Origin: Imbricaverruca yamaguchii
Lineage: Eukaryota > Arthropoda > Thecostraca > Neoverrucidae
Assembly: GCA_034440575.1 (NCBI GenBank)
Contig: JAOTOL010001475.1
Span: 956,001-1,020,000 of the forward strand
Direction: 5' to 3'
Length of the DNA: 64,000 nucleotides
Shown here piece by piece: positions 25,560 to 36,568 of the stretch. The position numbers were made by a program, and so were the translations under genes. The notes under the pieces are model-generated. The model made no database searches and was not told the DNA's origin. It worked only from the letters and a program-made list of their open reading frames with translations. Position 1 is the first letter of the stretch. The number at the start of each line of letters is the position of its first letter.

Positions 25560-28500
25560 CTGGGGGAAAGCCATGGTACTGTTGGCTCAGGGCGGCCGCA
25601 GGTCGTCTGGGGGAAAGCCATGGTACCGTTGGCTCAGGGCGGCCGCAGGTCGTCTGGGAGGTCATGGCACCGTTAGCTCAGGACGGCCGCAGACTGTCTA
25701 GCGACACCAGGGTACCGACAACCTCGTCAAAATCAAGTTGGGTCCTTGTAGTTCTGGTGGCCCATCTCGTAGACAACGGAGAAAATGACCGAGTGTAGCA
25801 TGCGCATATTTTTGCTAGAGCAATACACCATTGAGAACAAATGTCAAGGTAGTAGATGACAAGGTTCCTGCGCTTTGTGATCTTGGTGCTGGTCCTTGCA
25901 GTGACGTTGATATGATTTATGAATCAACTGGTTGGATTTGGGGGGGCGCTGGACTCCAAGGTGCCACAAAATCCCACCAGTTGATTTCCAAAGATGGAAG
26001 AAGCTTCTACACTTGAAGCACATCAGAGTAGCATCTGTACTACCTTGGGTAAAGAAGTAGACCATGGTGCCATCGCCGCGGGCGTACAGGTTGTCCTCCA
26101 GACAGCGGCCCTGCTTGAAGCGCAGCTGGGCCATGTCGAACCGGCCGTAGTCTCGCAGCAGGATCACCCCGCCCGGGCGAAGGTAGCGCGCCAGCCGCCT
26201 GACGACCGTTTCGTGACTGAAAATGTATTAGACACTCAATAGGTGGCAGCACTATCACCCGTGTGGTAGGCGCAATTTATAGTATTATCCAAAGCATGGG
26301 TGGTGCGTAGCCCTTGTTCTTACCCTGTTCAATCGGAATATTCTTGCTTGTCTTGGTTGGTTCCCTTTAGCTGAATTCTTCCTTCAATGAACCTCAAGTT
26401 TATCGAAACCCAATATGTGGCAGCACTGTCAGTGTACTAATTTTAATTTTTCCACGCTTTAATTTTTCTTAATGAATATCTCCCCACATATCTCATCATT
26501 ACACTCAGACTAGAAGAGTTTTGGCATCTCAGTTGCAAAATCCTGACCGCGCGCCTGAACAGGACACACCACGGTGTTCACTCGTGAAATACAACTGAAC
26601 ACAAGACAGCACAACAAATAAATTAGAACTGTCCAGCAGCACCATCTTGTCAGTGGCGGAAACCTCACGATCTGTACGGCAGCGCTGTAACGGCGGCGGG
26701 TTACATCTGCGAGCTGGAGCCGGGAGCGGCCGCCGGCCACACGACCGACCGGCGCCCGGTACCTACCGTTTGGGGTGCAGCGTGGACAGCACAGTTGGCG
26801 CCCGGCACCTACCGTTTGGGGTGCAGCGCGGACAGTACGGTCGGCGCCCGGTACCTACCGTTTGGGGTGCAGCGTGGACAGTACGGTCGGCGCCCGGTAC
26901 CTACCGTTTGGGGTGCAGCGCAGACAGTACGGTCGGCGCCCGGTACCTACCGTTTGGGGTGCAGCGCAGACAGTACGGTCGGCGCCCGGTACCTACCGTT
27001 TGGGGTGCAGCGTGGACAGTACGGTCCCGGTCGGCGCCCGGTACCTACCGTTTGGGGTGCAGCGTGGACAGTACAGGTCGGCGCCCGGTACCTACCGTTT
27101 GGGGTGCAGCGTGGACAGTACGGTCGGCGCCCGGTACCTACCGTTTGGGGTGCAGCGCAGACAGTACGGTCGGCGCCCGGTACCTACCGTTTGGGGTGCA
27201 GCGTGGACAGCACAGTTGGCGCCCGGTACCTACCGTTTGGGGTGCAGCGCAGACAGTACGGTTGGCGCCCGGTACCTACCGTTTGGGGTGCAGCGCAGAC
27301 AGTACGGTCGGCGCCCGGTACCTACCGTTTGGGGTGCAGCGCGGACAACACGAAGATGAGCACGATCACGTCCAGACTGGCCTCCGGGAACGGCGTCGGC
27401 GCCGTCTCGTCGGCGACGTCCATCACGAACACGTGACATCTGCCGGCAGGGCAGGTCGGGTCACGAGGTCAGTCAAACATCCGAACTAGCACAACCTGGA
27501 GAGGTTGTGCGAAAGATAAGGAGGAATAGGGGAAAGGTGATAGAGGTGATAGGCGATAGATATCGCACGACCGGGGATGGGGTGGTAGATAAAGCAGGGA
27601 ACGAGCCATAAGGATGCGCCCCGCTCGATATTGTAAACGACCGCCTGCATGAAACGTATTAGTTTAATTCAACGAAGAATGGCTCTTAAGTGCTCCTGGG
27701 TTTTAGAATGTGAGAAAAAAAATAGTAAACGATCGCCTGCATGAGACTCCTGGTATATTGAGGGTCGTACATTTCGTCTCACGCAATGAAACGTATTAGC
27801 ACAATATCGGCTGAGAGTGGACTAAGAGACCAGGTAAAGAGCTGTCTTTAGGTACGTACACGAAATATATCCCGGACAAAACAGCACAGGAAACGCATTC
27901 CAAACCTGACATTGACCGGATGTGGAAGAGATAACTGGGGGATATTATTCAATAATGGGAGGTCCAGAAGTTAGGAGGGAGTAGCATTATTGGTACCTAA
28001 TGAGCGGGTCTTCAATGCAAATTTTCTGCACAGTGACGGTGGTAACCGATTACTCATAGTTGGAATAACCGTTTCAGATGTAGAACTATGCCATGCAACT
28101 ATATACGTCGACAGTAATCACCAGGGACAACAGCTTAGTTTCTTCGTGACCAACGAAGTCGATGTGTCCTAAAGCACTAATAACTAACTTGATGACCCTA
28201 TAAAAATGTCTTGAACACGGCTATACCAGACACATCGAAGTTTGTTTGCTTCGGTAACTTCAACACCCACACAACAGGCCTAGGCACTCACGATTTATAG
28301 ATGTAGCATTGACGTTTTGTAAGATAAACGATAGATAGGCCTCAGTTCATTGATACTTGACAGCATGCATATCCAGATACTGAGTTTACATTGGGAAGAG
28401 GAGGTGTGGTGCAACCTCATCAGTTGCGAATAACTACTTTTCATAAGTGAAGCAATAGTACCAAATCACGGAGTTCCGAGCATGTAAACTCGACCTAGCA

Positions 28501-28671
28501 TTAGATTTGACCACCACATGCTGATTCTAAGTGTAAAATACAAGAATGACAAAGGAGGTCCCAATATTTGGAACTTTATGCCCATAGTATATATTGTATG
28601 ATTTTACATTACAAACGACAGATTAGGGGAAAACAAAAAAAAAAAAAAAACAAAAAAAAAAAAAAAAAAAC

Positions 28672-28704
<33 letters not shown>

Positions 28705-28840
28705 TATAGAGGTGAAAAAAAAAAAAAAAAAAAATATTATTGGGGGAAAAAAAAAAATTTGGAAAAAGAAAGAGAGAGAAGAAAAAAAAATAAAAAAAAA
28801 AAAAAAAATTAAAAAAAAAAAAAAAGTAAGGTAAAAAAAG

Positions 28841-28907
<67 letters not shown>

Positions 28908-31900
28908 TTTTGTTAGGGGGGGAAAAACATCATACAAGACAGCAACCTATTTCCTCAAATTGCAGTCTAGGGCGAGTGAGAACATAATTGTGCGGGAAAT
29001 TGTGAATAAACAGGGCAAAGAAGTCACAGGAAGTAGGAATATTGTCAATAGCTACGTGCAGTACTAGACTGAAATGTAAACGAGTAGGACAAAACATACG
29101 GAAAGAACGTTTCATAGATATTTGGAAAATGCAGATAATCCACAGCGATACGAAATAGATATGGGTGTGAAAAGCCTGTAACAGAATACGACTTAATTAG
29201 GCCTTGGAATCGATAGCAAATAACACAACTCCAGGCCCATTAGGTTTTACGAAAGAAGCCTTTTGTGAGCATTTTCGATCACTGGTAATGGACTACATCA
29301 ATAATGTGCATACCGCAGTCGAATTAGTTGCTACACAAAGGCGTGGTCACATAAGTAGCACTGCTGCTGAAACGAGGGATAAAAACACTGTTCGAAAACA
29401 AACGCCGATAGTCTAGCTAGATATTATATATGAAATAGTTGCAAAGGTGTTAGCTCTGAGATTATCGTCGGTTATTTGCAATCTGATAACAAAGGGCAAA
29501 GCGGGTGAATTAAGGGAAGACACACTGCAAACGATTTAAGTTTGGAAGATGAGGTCAATTACTACTGCGAAACCGCTGCGGCTGGAAGTGGGGCGCCTGG
29601 CGCATTACGATGCGGACGTGCCGTTTCTACTGGACCTTGACAAACCCGCGACACGCTTGCCGATACACGCTGAGCGTGCCGGAGCCGGGTCAGCCGTGCC
29701 ACGCACCGCTGCGGCTGGAAGTGGGGCGCCTGGCGCACGATGCGCACGGCCGTCTCCGAGAAGTCCGAGCCGTACACGAAGAGGTGCGGGTCGTCGTTGG
29801 TGGCCAGCAGCGGGAAGATGGTGTTGCCCGCGCCGCAGCCCACCTCCCAGACGCGCCGGCCGGCCGACCATCCCGGGTACGGGTCACAGGGTGCCTGCGC
29901 AGGTCACCAGTCAACTGTCAGTCAATACGTACGAGTGTATTATCGCATATAACAATGCACATGCGCACACACGCGTAATCAGTATTGCATTAGGGGCAGA
30001 GTGTCATGAAGTGAATTCTTCGAAATTGGTGGTGCTGGTGGGGGGGGCACAGTCGATTCCAGGGGCCTTTTCTGGAATCGAAGGAATATTTAAAGAGTGA
30101 GAGGGAAGGAGACAGAGTCATCTAACGGCTCCCAGTCAACACTTAAGATCACCATAGGTGGCAGTTAGGATGCCATAACCACGCACGCATCCAAAAGGAA
30201 ATTACTACAGCTGACAGACAAGGTTGGCAACGCGGTACAAGCTGGCATGCAACACCAAACATGGGATAACTGGCTTAAGATGGTTATTTCCCTTCATCCT
30301 ACGATCTCCCGTTGAAATCATACGTCGAGATCCTCCCGTGCCTTCAAGACAAAATCTGCTTTCAAGTATCATTTTTTAGCATACACTATAATGTTAATGC
30401 TCTAGGTGTGAACTCTTCCCGGGACGCTGGTGCATCTCAAACCTTGGTACCGTGCTGCACACGCCGGGACGCCGGTGCATCTCAAACCTTGGTACCGTGC
30501 TGCACACGCCGGGACGCCGGTGCATCTCAAACCTTGGTACCGTGCTGCACACGCCAGGACGCCGGTGCATCTCAAACCTTGGTACCGTGCTGCACACGCC
30601 GGGACGCTGGTGCATCTCAAACCTTGGTACCGTGCTGCACACGCCAGGACGCCGGTGCATCTCAAACCTTGGTACCGTGCTGCACACCGCCTAGAGCAGC
30701 ACGTCCGCTGGCCCTCAGACGGGTGTGTTATACAGCTGCGCCTACAGTTGGGCTTCTCAGAGCGTCTATCATCAGTCAGTATTTTCAAGCCAACAACTCA
30801 CAGAATTGCAGGTACAGCGCTAAGATGGCGCGAATCACGTGTTTGGGATGGAGCAGCGGCTGTTGGCCGGTATTGGCACTGAAACGGCGAACGAAGATTG
30901 GACCGGTTTCTCCCAACCATATATCTTCCAGAAACGAGAGAGCATCAGGCAATGGGTCACCGGTGACCTGGCCTCGTTTGAGCGGCCTGCCACTTCCGTG
31001 TCAGCGGGAGACAGCCGGCACGAATCGCGATCTACACTCGAGATACTCGAGCTATTTCCTGCCACAGATGTGACCGAATATATTGTGGCTTCGATATTTG
31101 GTGCGAGAAGGGAGCCACACCTCCACATTCACTGGCAGTGAAACGCGAGTGTTAAAGTTTTATTGTGGCTGTTATTGGCATTGTTGTTGTTGACATCGTT
31201 GCTGCTGTTGTTAGATAGGGTTATTGTCAGGTGCCGACGAGTCGCAAGTATTCGGTGGCCGAGAGCGATGTAGGGCACGAACTCAGCGCGTAGTCCGAGC
31301 CGCGAGCGATTCAACAAGAGACTGGAATACTTCGATGCCGATAGTTCCCACCTACCGCTTCATGACCTTATGACCTTATGACCGACTGAAAAAAAACTCG
31401 TGCAATTTGACAAAAGAAAGAAAACACAGACACAGGAAACAAAGTGGAATGAGCACTTTACGTTTCTTGAGGCAGTCCTGGGATCGGAATGTGGTAGGGC
31501 AATCCTGGGTGAAGACAATTTCAATTCACCGAATCGATGGTGCCCTATTTCGGCCGCCACGGAACGAAGCAGTTTATGAAATGCAAGCCTGTTCGGTGGC
31601 GGTACAAAGACTGGGTGTCACCTTCGGCCGCTGGCTGCCCACTTCGGAACGGTGTGCATCAGGAAGATAGGATATGTAAAATTAAAGCCTGGATCAATGA
31701 GGGATATACGGAATATCCCAAGACATAAATGGCACAGCAAGTAATAAATGGCATATCAAGCTGGCGGAGGCAGCACGTAACCTACATGACGGGGAGGGGT
31801 ACGCAGCCTGGAGCACGATCCGATGGGAACGGTTCGGAGTACCGTTCTCGCCGCGGTGGTGAGAACTGACCGCTTCGGCAGTTCAGGGAAACTGCCCGGC

Positions 31901-32354
31901 AAGCCGACGAGCACTCCCCACAGGAAGATCGGCCGCTGCTGTGAGTTCGAATGACGATGGTGTGTCTGCCGCGGCTTTCATTGAGCGCGACGTGAACGCT
32001 CCGTTTCAAGTGGAGCGTTTCCAGGATGTAGGCAATTGAACTTGTGCGTCCCTGACGTTGTCGTACATTGCGATGTAGAGATGGGCGGCGGCTGCGGTGG
32101 ACTGATGCTTCGGGGCGCGCCGGCCACTTTGACCACTTTGGCGGAGATGTGTGTGGTCGACAGAACGGACCAGGACGTGTTTCGAGGCTGATCACGCTGT
32201 GCGGACCAGCTCACAATCGTACGATCAGAGCAAACCAGTTAAGGTGTTGTGTTGGGTAAAAAAGGTCCGGGTTTAAAAAAAACCCCCTCCGGGAAAATTT
32301 AAAACCCACCCCCCCCCCCAAAAAAAAAAGAGGGGGGGGGCCGAGAAAAAAAAA

Positions 32355-32395
<41 letters not shown>

Positions 32396-35300
32396 TGCAA
32401 ATGCAGACAATGCACACGGTATCGGCCGAACGGCCTGGCCGGCCAGCAGGCAGGTGGTCAGTGCGACCAGTGTGCAGCCAAGGCTGGAGAGAGAATGACG
32501 CGCCTGATGCATACATCATTGTTTGAACGTAAGATATAAATCCACTGTCATATCAGCAGTTTGCATGGGCTCTCCGTCGACCTTCTTGCAGGGCCTTCTT
32601 TAGCATGCAAACTGGAATCGCCCTCCCCAGTACACTTCTTCACTTTGAAGGGCAAATTCCTGATCCTAAGCAATATGTTCGTGTTCATGCATATTTTGTC
32701 GCCGTAGTCCTTAGCGCGCATTTATCAGAACAGGCCCTGCGGCCCAAGGGGCCATTTCAAACACCTGGGTCTCTCTTCGTCAGTCCCTTCCTGAACGCTA
32801 CCACCCGACTGGTCTGTCGACCCACACAAACAGGCAGCCATGTGATGAACGGTCAAGATTATTCAGTCGACCAGGTCGCTATGTGCCCCTAGCTCCCAAG
32901 GTCACGGCAAGAATGATCTGGCATTGCCGTCGCTGACACCCATGCTTTTGTAATGTAGCATCGATGATGCTCTCAAGAACTCAACGCATTTGATGAAGAG
33001 GAGCTTATCCGAGTGCCTTTGACTTAAGGCATTTCAAACCTGCTGATCTGGTATAATTCCCCGATAAAGGTACATACACAGTTACGTGAAGATATTTGAC
33101 CCCTCCACAAACAGTATTGGCTACTCCACATTAGACGGCTCAACCCGCTCGTGACGATGAAGACGAAAAGCTTTCGAAAGGTCCTAAAGCTATGCTCGTT
33201 AGTTAGTTAATTAGTTATTTGGGTTTTAGGGCGCATCAACTGCAGTGGTTATACAGCGTCCAAAAGCTATGCTCGTATTTGATGCAAGACGAAAGAATAA
33301 CCACAAGCATTGCACGACCGTGAGAGTACTGACCGGACGTGTGGTGCGGCCCGTGCGAGTACTGACCGGATGTGTGTTGCGGTCCGTGCCAGTACTGACC
33401 GGATGTGTGGTGCGGTCCGTGCGAGTACTGACCGGATGTGTGGTGCGGTCCGTGTGAGTACTGACCGGATGTGTGGTGCGGTCCGTGTGAGTACTGACCG
33501 GATGTGTGTTGCGGTCCGTGTGAGTACTGACCGGATGTGTGTTGCGGTCCGTGAGTACTGACCGGATGTGTGGTGCGGTCCGTGCCAGTACTGACCGGAT
33601 GTGTGTTGCGGTCCGTGCGAGTACTGACCGGATGTGTGGTGCGGTCCGTGCCAGTACTGACCGGATGTGTGGTGCGGTCCGTGCCAGTACTGACCGGATG
33701 TGGTGCGGTCCGTGCGAGTACTGACCGGATGTGTGGTGCGGTCCGTGCAGTACTGACCGGATGTGAAAGGCGGTGTGACTGACCGGATGTGTTGCGGTCC
33801 GTGCGAGTACTGACCGGATGTGTGGTGCGGTCCGTGCCAGTACTGACCGGATGTGTGTTGCGGTCCGTGCGAGTACTGACCGGATGTGTGTTGCGGTCCG
33901 TGCCAGTACTGACCGGATGTGTGGTGCGGTCCGTGCCAGTACTGACCGGATGTGTGGTGCGGTCCGTGTGAGTACTGACCGGATGTGTGTTGCGGTCCGT
34001 GTGAGTACTGACCGGATGATGTGTAGTGTCCGTGACGGTGCGGTCCGTGTGAGTACTGACCGGATGTGTGGTGCCGTAGTACTGACCGGATGTGTGGTGC
34101 GGTCCGTGCCATTGACCGGATGTGTGTGCGGTCCGTGAGTACTGACGGATGTGTAGATGCGGCCGGCGGCTGACGGTGGTCCGTAAGTACTGACCGGATG
34201 TGTGGTGCGGTCCGTGTGAGTACTGACCGGATGTGTGGTGCGGTCCGTGGAACTCTTCTCGCCCAGCTCCGGAAACTCGGTGAACAGCCAGTTTCTGTCC
34301 TTGAAGAACCTGTCGTCACACCACGCTTGTGTCGATCCCATCCTTCACACCGTGCACGGCCAATGCACACCGAAACACCGACTGGGAGGTGGGTTATCGT
34401 TGTAAGCATGGGAGTGTCTTACCTGCCCATACTGGCAGCATGCTGTCAGCATGAATGTATCTGACTTACCAAAGCTGGCAGCATGCAAAACCCGCTATGA
34501 CGTCGGACGAAGTTGGCCGTGTGATAATTTCAAATGATCTTGAAATGTGAAATACATACACATTTCTTATTAATATTTGTGAATACAGTGAATATGGAAA
34601 TTGTGACCACAGCTAGTAAATTGCACAGTAAAAACAGGTTTTTGAGAAAAACCAGTTTCAATTCTGTTCTAGGATCATCATCAATTCACTGCATTTTGGT
34701 AAAGTTAAAAATGACATCACATTCACATTTGAATTATTTACACATTATGTGACCACCACAACAAAACACTTCCACTGTGTAGTTAATATATACACAACCA
34801 GTCATGGCATGATTCATGGTGGTGGCTAAAAGGCAGCAGCTCAAGAGATGAGTTGGAGTCATCAACAGGCCACATGCTTCATAACACATTCACCAAGAGC
34901 TTCATAACATATCACCATAATCTGGTGGCACACTGATGCAACTTTACATTCCAAAGGATGATGTTTAAGCAACATGTACTTTAGGAATTGTGCAAACATT
35001 CAATGTTGTATGTATACTGACTTGTTATCATGCTGGTCATAGAATGCATCCCAATATGTATGTGGAGCTCCAATGAACTGTGCTGCCTTTTGTGGCTCCG
35101 CCTTGATTCTTGCATTGTCATCGATCTTGTGCTGGGCTTCTTCTTCCTGTTCTTGATTCCACTGCACATTATCCCTGCCACAAGAACAATTCATATCAAT
35201 TGCTGCAATTTCTGCACTCAGGGCAAAATTAACAGAAGACAAGCAAACCTGGCCATGAGTCAGGTCGCATGAGCCACCCAGGTGTTTGCATGGTGATATA

Positions 35301-36568
35301 CACCATGGCAGAGCTGAGCTCATCAAACCCAGAGGCACATGAGGTGATCACATGGTCTGACTGCTGACACTAGCACAATTTTTAAACATTCAAAGGTATC
35401 ATTTAAGGTTCCCTTCAATCAATTATTGCATTCAAACAACCAAAACATAGCTCAAAAGGAAAGACAAAATAACAAATTGCATTGCCTTCACCACTATCAC
35501 AAAAATTGATCATGTCAGGAAAAACCTCAAATTAAAAATCAAACCCCATAGTTTCCCCTGAAAATTCAAGACAATTCTTCAATATGTTGGCAGAAATTAA
35601 GCACATGGCATGAATACGGCACATTTCCTTGCCATTCGTTATTACACATTTTCCTATTTTTCTTTGTGTATGTACACTACCACCCATTCACCATCTCACT
35701 GCATGTTTGTCCCAGCTGAGTTGTGTGCATCAGCCATCAACCTGGTGCACCCCAACCAATTCCATGTGCATTGAGTGCCACACCAGTATGTCTGTACACA
35801 CTGACACAGTCAATCTAGTTGAGATTGCCACTTTACAATGCAGGTCATGATGGAAACCTCAGGCTATCAAGCTTCTACACACAAGTTTTCTAAATGAAAT
35901 ATGTAATCACCAAGGCACAGTGTCAGCACAGAAAAAAAAACATTATCTGCTTATTTTTCAAGGGCCTGGATGGGTGTATTCATATGTATGATGGAATTTT
36001 AAGACCATTTCATTTCTTACTTTTTTTAGACCTATCAGCTTCACATAATTGCACTGTAATTTGATGTATGAGCATCAGTATAATGGCTGTGTTCCCCCAT
36101 ATACCCACCATTGCCTGTCATCAGAAGTTCACCAAAAAGCAATTTGAAGCCCATACAAGACAATTTCCTGTGGGTGTTGGCACAGGGGATCAACAATTGG
36201 CAGCTGAAATCAATGTAATATGTTATCATGCACAAGTCCTTACCAATTAAAAAGAAGTAAGGAAGTTGTCTACAGTTAACAAAGTATATGCTAACCTGTA
36301 TAAAAGGTTGAACAAAATGAAAAAGGTGCTTGGTCAGAAAGTGCAGTGACTTTTTGACAAAACACAACCTGTTGGACTTCAGCAAAGTAAATGTGTTGTG
36401 TATGACTTACAGTATATTGGCCACAAAACACCTCTCAGACGTGAAGAATAGCAATCGGCTGGAAACCAGACATCCATCACCTAAAACTCACCATGCATTA
36501 TACTTGAATACCTCATCCGGATTTTGCAAAGTTCTGTTCCCAAACTGAGGTCTCTTTTCTTCAGACAT
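25411..36568 (-). CDS. METTL2: tRNA(m3C) methyltransferase METTL2, complete gene, 7 exons
   Basis: This encodes the SAM-dependent methyltransferase family that makes 3-methylcytidine in the anticodon loop (position 32) of tRNA-Thr and tRNA-Arg species. Joining seven exons on the minus strand with consistent phases gives 936 nt and 311 aa. The protein begins [12 protein letters not shown], matching the METTL2/8-type N-terminus ending in NAW-DNVQW. It continues with [15 protein letters not shown] (about 77-92), a short variable linker, the SAM-binding motif [10 protein letters not shown] (121-129), GSDFSETAV, the acidic post-I region [36 protein letters not shown] and [11 protein letters not shown]. 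It is shorter than vertebrate METTL2 (about 378 aa), mainly in the linker between exons 3 and 4, where vertebrates carry an insertion. The gene converges with ERCC3. Its introns contain an L1/Tx1-like LINE and three long minisatellites. Confidence 0.92.
25535..25690 (-). repeat. 47-bp array built from the METTL2 exon 7 acceptor
   Basis: About three units whose plus-strand form is GCGGCCGCAGGTCGTCTGG, GGGAAAGCCATGGTACC, GTTGGCTCAGG. Each reproduces the minus-strand acceptor TTTCCCCCAG and the first exon 7 bases ACGACCTGCGG. The true junction is the copy nearest the exon. Confidence 0.88.
26044..26216 (-). CDS. METTL2: METTL2 exon 6
   Basis: Acceptor TACATTTTCAG, donor GTAGTA. It encodes [16 protein letters not shown], then [31 protein letters not shown] and VYFFTQ. 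Phase 2 in, 1 out. Confidence 0.95.
26750..27350 (-). repeat. 46-bp array built from the METTL2 exon 5 donor
   Basis: About 13 units. The minus-strand unit reads GCTGCACCCCAAACG followed by GTAGGTACCGGGCGCC and GACCGTACTGTC. The first part is the coding end of exon 5 (ALHPK and two bases), followed by an intact GTAGGT donor. The array extends about 580 bp into intron 5. Confidence 0.93.
27326..27439 (-). CDS. METTL2: METTL2 exon 5
   Basis: Acceptor CTGCCGGCAG, donor GTAGGT. It encodes [17 protein letters not shown], then [16 protein letters not shown] and LHPK. Phase 2 on both sides. It contains the acidic D-x-x-D-E segment after the SAM-binding core. Confidence 0.94.
28150..28190 (+). repeat. 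SINE tail, TAACTAAC family
   Basis: GAAGTCGATGTGTCCTAAAG then CACTAATAACTAAC. A short fragment inside the LINE remnant. Confidence 0.5.
28630..28920. repeat. Low-complexity poly-A tract of doubtful consensus
   Basis: About 290 bp of A runs broken by short T, G and C runs, ending in a T run and a G run. The homopolymer blocks are consistent with a badly resolved poly-A or with sequencing and polishing errors. It interrupts the LINE remnant. Confidence 0.8.
29573..29750 (-). repeat. Two-copy duplication of the METTL2 exon 4 donor end
   Basis: The plus-strand sequence CCGCTGCGGCTGGAAGTGGG with GCGCCTGGCGCA occurs at about 29573 and again at about 29706. The second is the coding end of METTL2 exon 4, and the first is an intronic copy about 133 bp downstream in the direction of transcription. 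The copy's donor is degraded (GTTTCG against GTGCGT). Confidence 0.88.
29707..29894 (-). CDS. METTL2: METTL2 exon 4
   Basis: Acceptor GTGACCTGCGCAG, donor GTGCGT. It encodes [16 protein letters not shown], then [33 protein letters not shown] and PHFQPQ. It contains SAM-binding motif I. Phase 0 in, 2 out. Confidence 0.95.
30415..30695 (-). repeat. 45-bp array in METTL2 intron 3
   Basis: Six nearly identical units, plus-strand form GGGACGCCGGTGCATCTCAA, ACCTTGGTACCGTGC, TGCACACGCC. Because 45 is divisible by three, all frames stay open on both strands. The high copy identity implies recent expansion or homogenisation. I found no adjacent exon from which it could derive. Confidence 0.92.
30700..32255. 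other. METTL2 intron 3, nothing recognised
   Basis: No coding, RNA or mobile feature can be supported here. The open frames have no recognisable family content. Confidence 0.4.
32256..32395. repeat. Homopolymer-block tract of doubtful consensus
   Basis: Alternating runs of A, C and G of about 5-12 bases lead into a poly-A run of about 40 bases. The pattern looks like degraded consensus more than natural sequence. Confidence 0.75.
32396..33198. other. METTL2 intron 3, nothing recognised
   Basis: Unique-looking intronic sequence with no supported feature. Confidence 0.4.
33199..33262 (-). repeat. SINE remnant, TAACTAAC-tail family
   Basis: The minus strand reads GGACGCTGTATAACCACTGC, AGTTGATGCGCCCTAAAACC and TAACTAATTAACTAACTAAC. 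It is almost the same as the copy at 63130-63187. Confidence 0.75.
33305..34260 (-). repeat. 33-bp in-frame array built from the METTL2 exon 3 donor
   Basis: About 27 units. The minus-strand unit is GGACCGCACCACACATCCG followed by GTCAGTACTCACAC. The coding end of exon 3 with its GTCAGT donor is the first unit. Since 33 is divisible by three, the exon 3 frame stays largely open through the array and would encode an 11-residue Thr/His/Ser-rich repeat ([11 protein letters not shown]). Units vary by small indels in the middle of the array, around 33770 and 34020-34180. Confidence 0.93.
34228..34309 (-). CDS. METTL2: METTL2 exon 3
   Basis: Acceptor GTGTGACGACAG. It encodes [18 protein letters not shown] followed by SSTDRTTHP, and donor GTCAGT keeps phase 0. 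The conserved part ends at about ELGEK. The last nine residues come from the first unit of the 33-bp array, and the exact donor used among the identical copies cannot be told from sequence. Confidence 0.85.
35022..35174 (-). CDS. METTL2: METTL2 exon 2
   Basis: Acceptor TGTTCTTGTGGCAG, donor GTCAGT. It encodes [17 protein letters not shown], then [14 protein letters not shown]. Phase 2 on both sides. Confidence 0.93.
36492..36568 (-). CDS. METTL2: METTL2 exon 1 (start codon)
   Basis: ATG at 36568 reading left. It encodes [17 protein letters not shown], then DEVFKYNA and two bases before a GTGAGT donor. The pattern QFGxRxLxxPxxVFxxNAW is characteristic of METTL2/8 N-termini, and the phase matches exon 2. 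Confidence 0.9.

Larger units (their letters stand above)
27985..29545 (+). pseudogene. L1/Tx1-like LINE remnant in METTL2 intron 4
   Basis: Broken frames on the plus strand follow the order of an apurinic-type endonuclease and then an [22 protein letters not shown] is followed at about 28245 by FGNFNTH (compare GDFN), then at about 28340-28420 by [21 protein letters not shown]. After an A-rich tract, 29215-29300 gives [19 protein letters not shown] (compare KSPGPDGFxxEFYxxF), and 29400-29500 gives [16 protein letters not shown] (compare DYKIxAKVLANRL). Multiple stops and frameshifts make it inactive. Confidence 0.6.

Noticed and set aside
26647..27489. Long plus-strand open frames with [18 protein letters not shown] repeats
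   Set aside because: They are antisense read-through of the 46-bp METTL2 exon 5 junction array. The minus strand explains the sequence as exon end plus donor.
28568..28834. Lys-rich open frame
   Set aside because: It is the translation of a poly-A tract of doubtful quality.
33226..34341. 371-codon minus-strand frame as a single repetitive protein
   Set aside because: Only its upstream end ([15 protein letters not shown]) is conserved, and it is METTL2 exon 3. The rest is the intronic 33-bp array, so I annotate the exon and describe the array separately.
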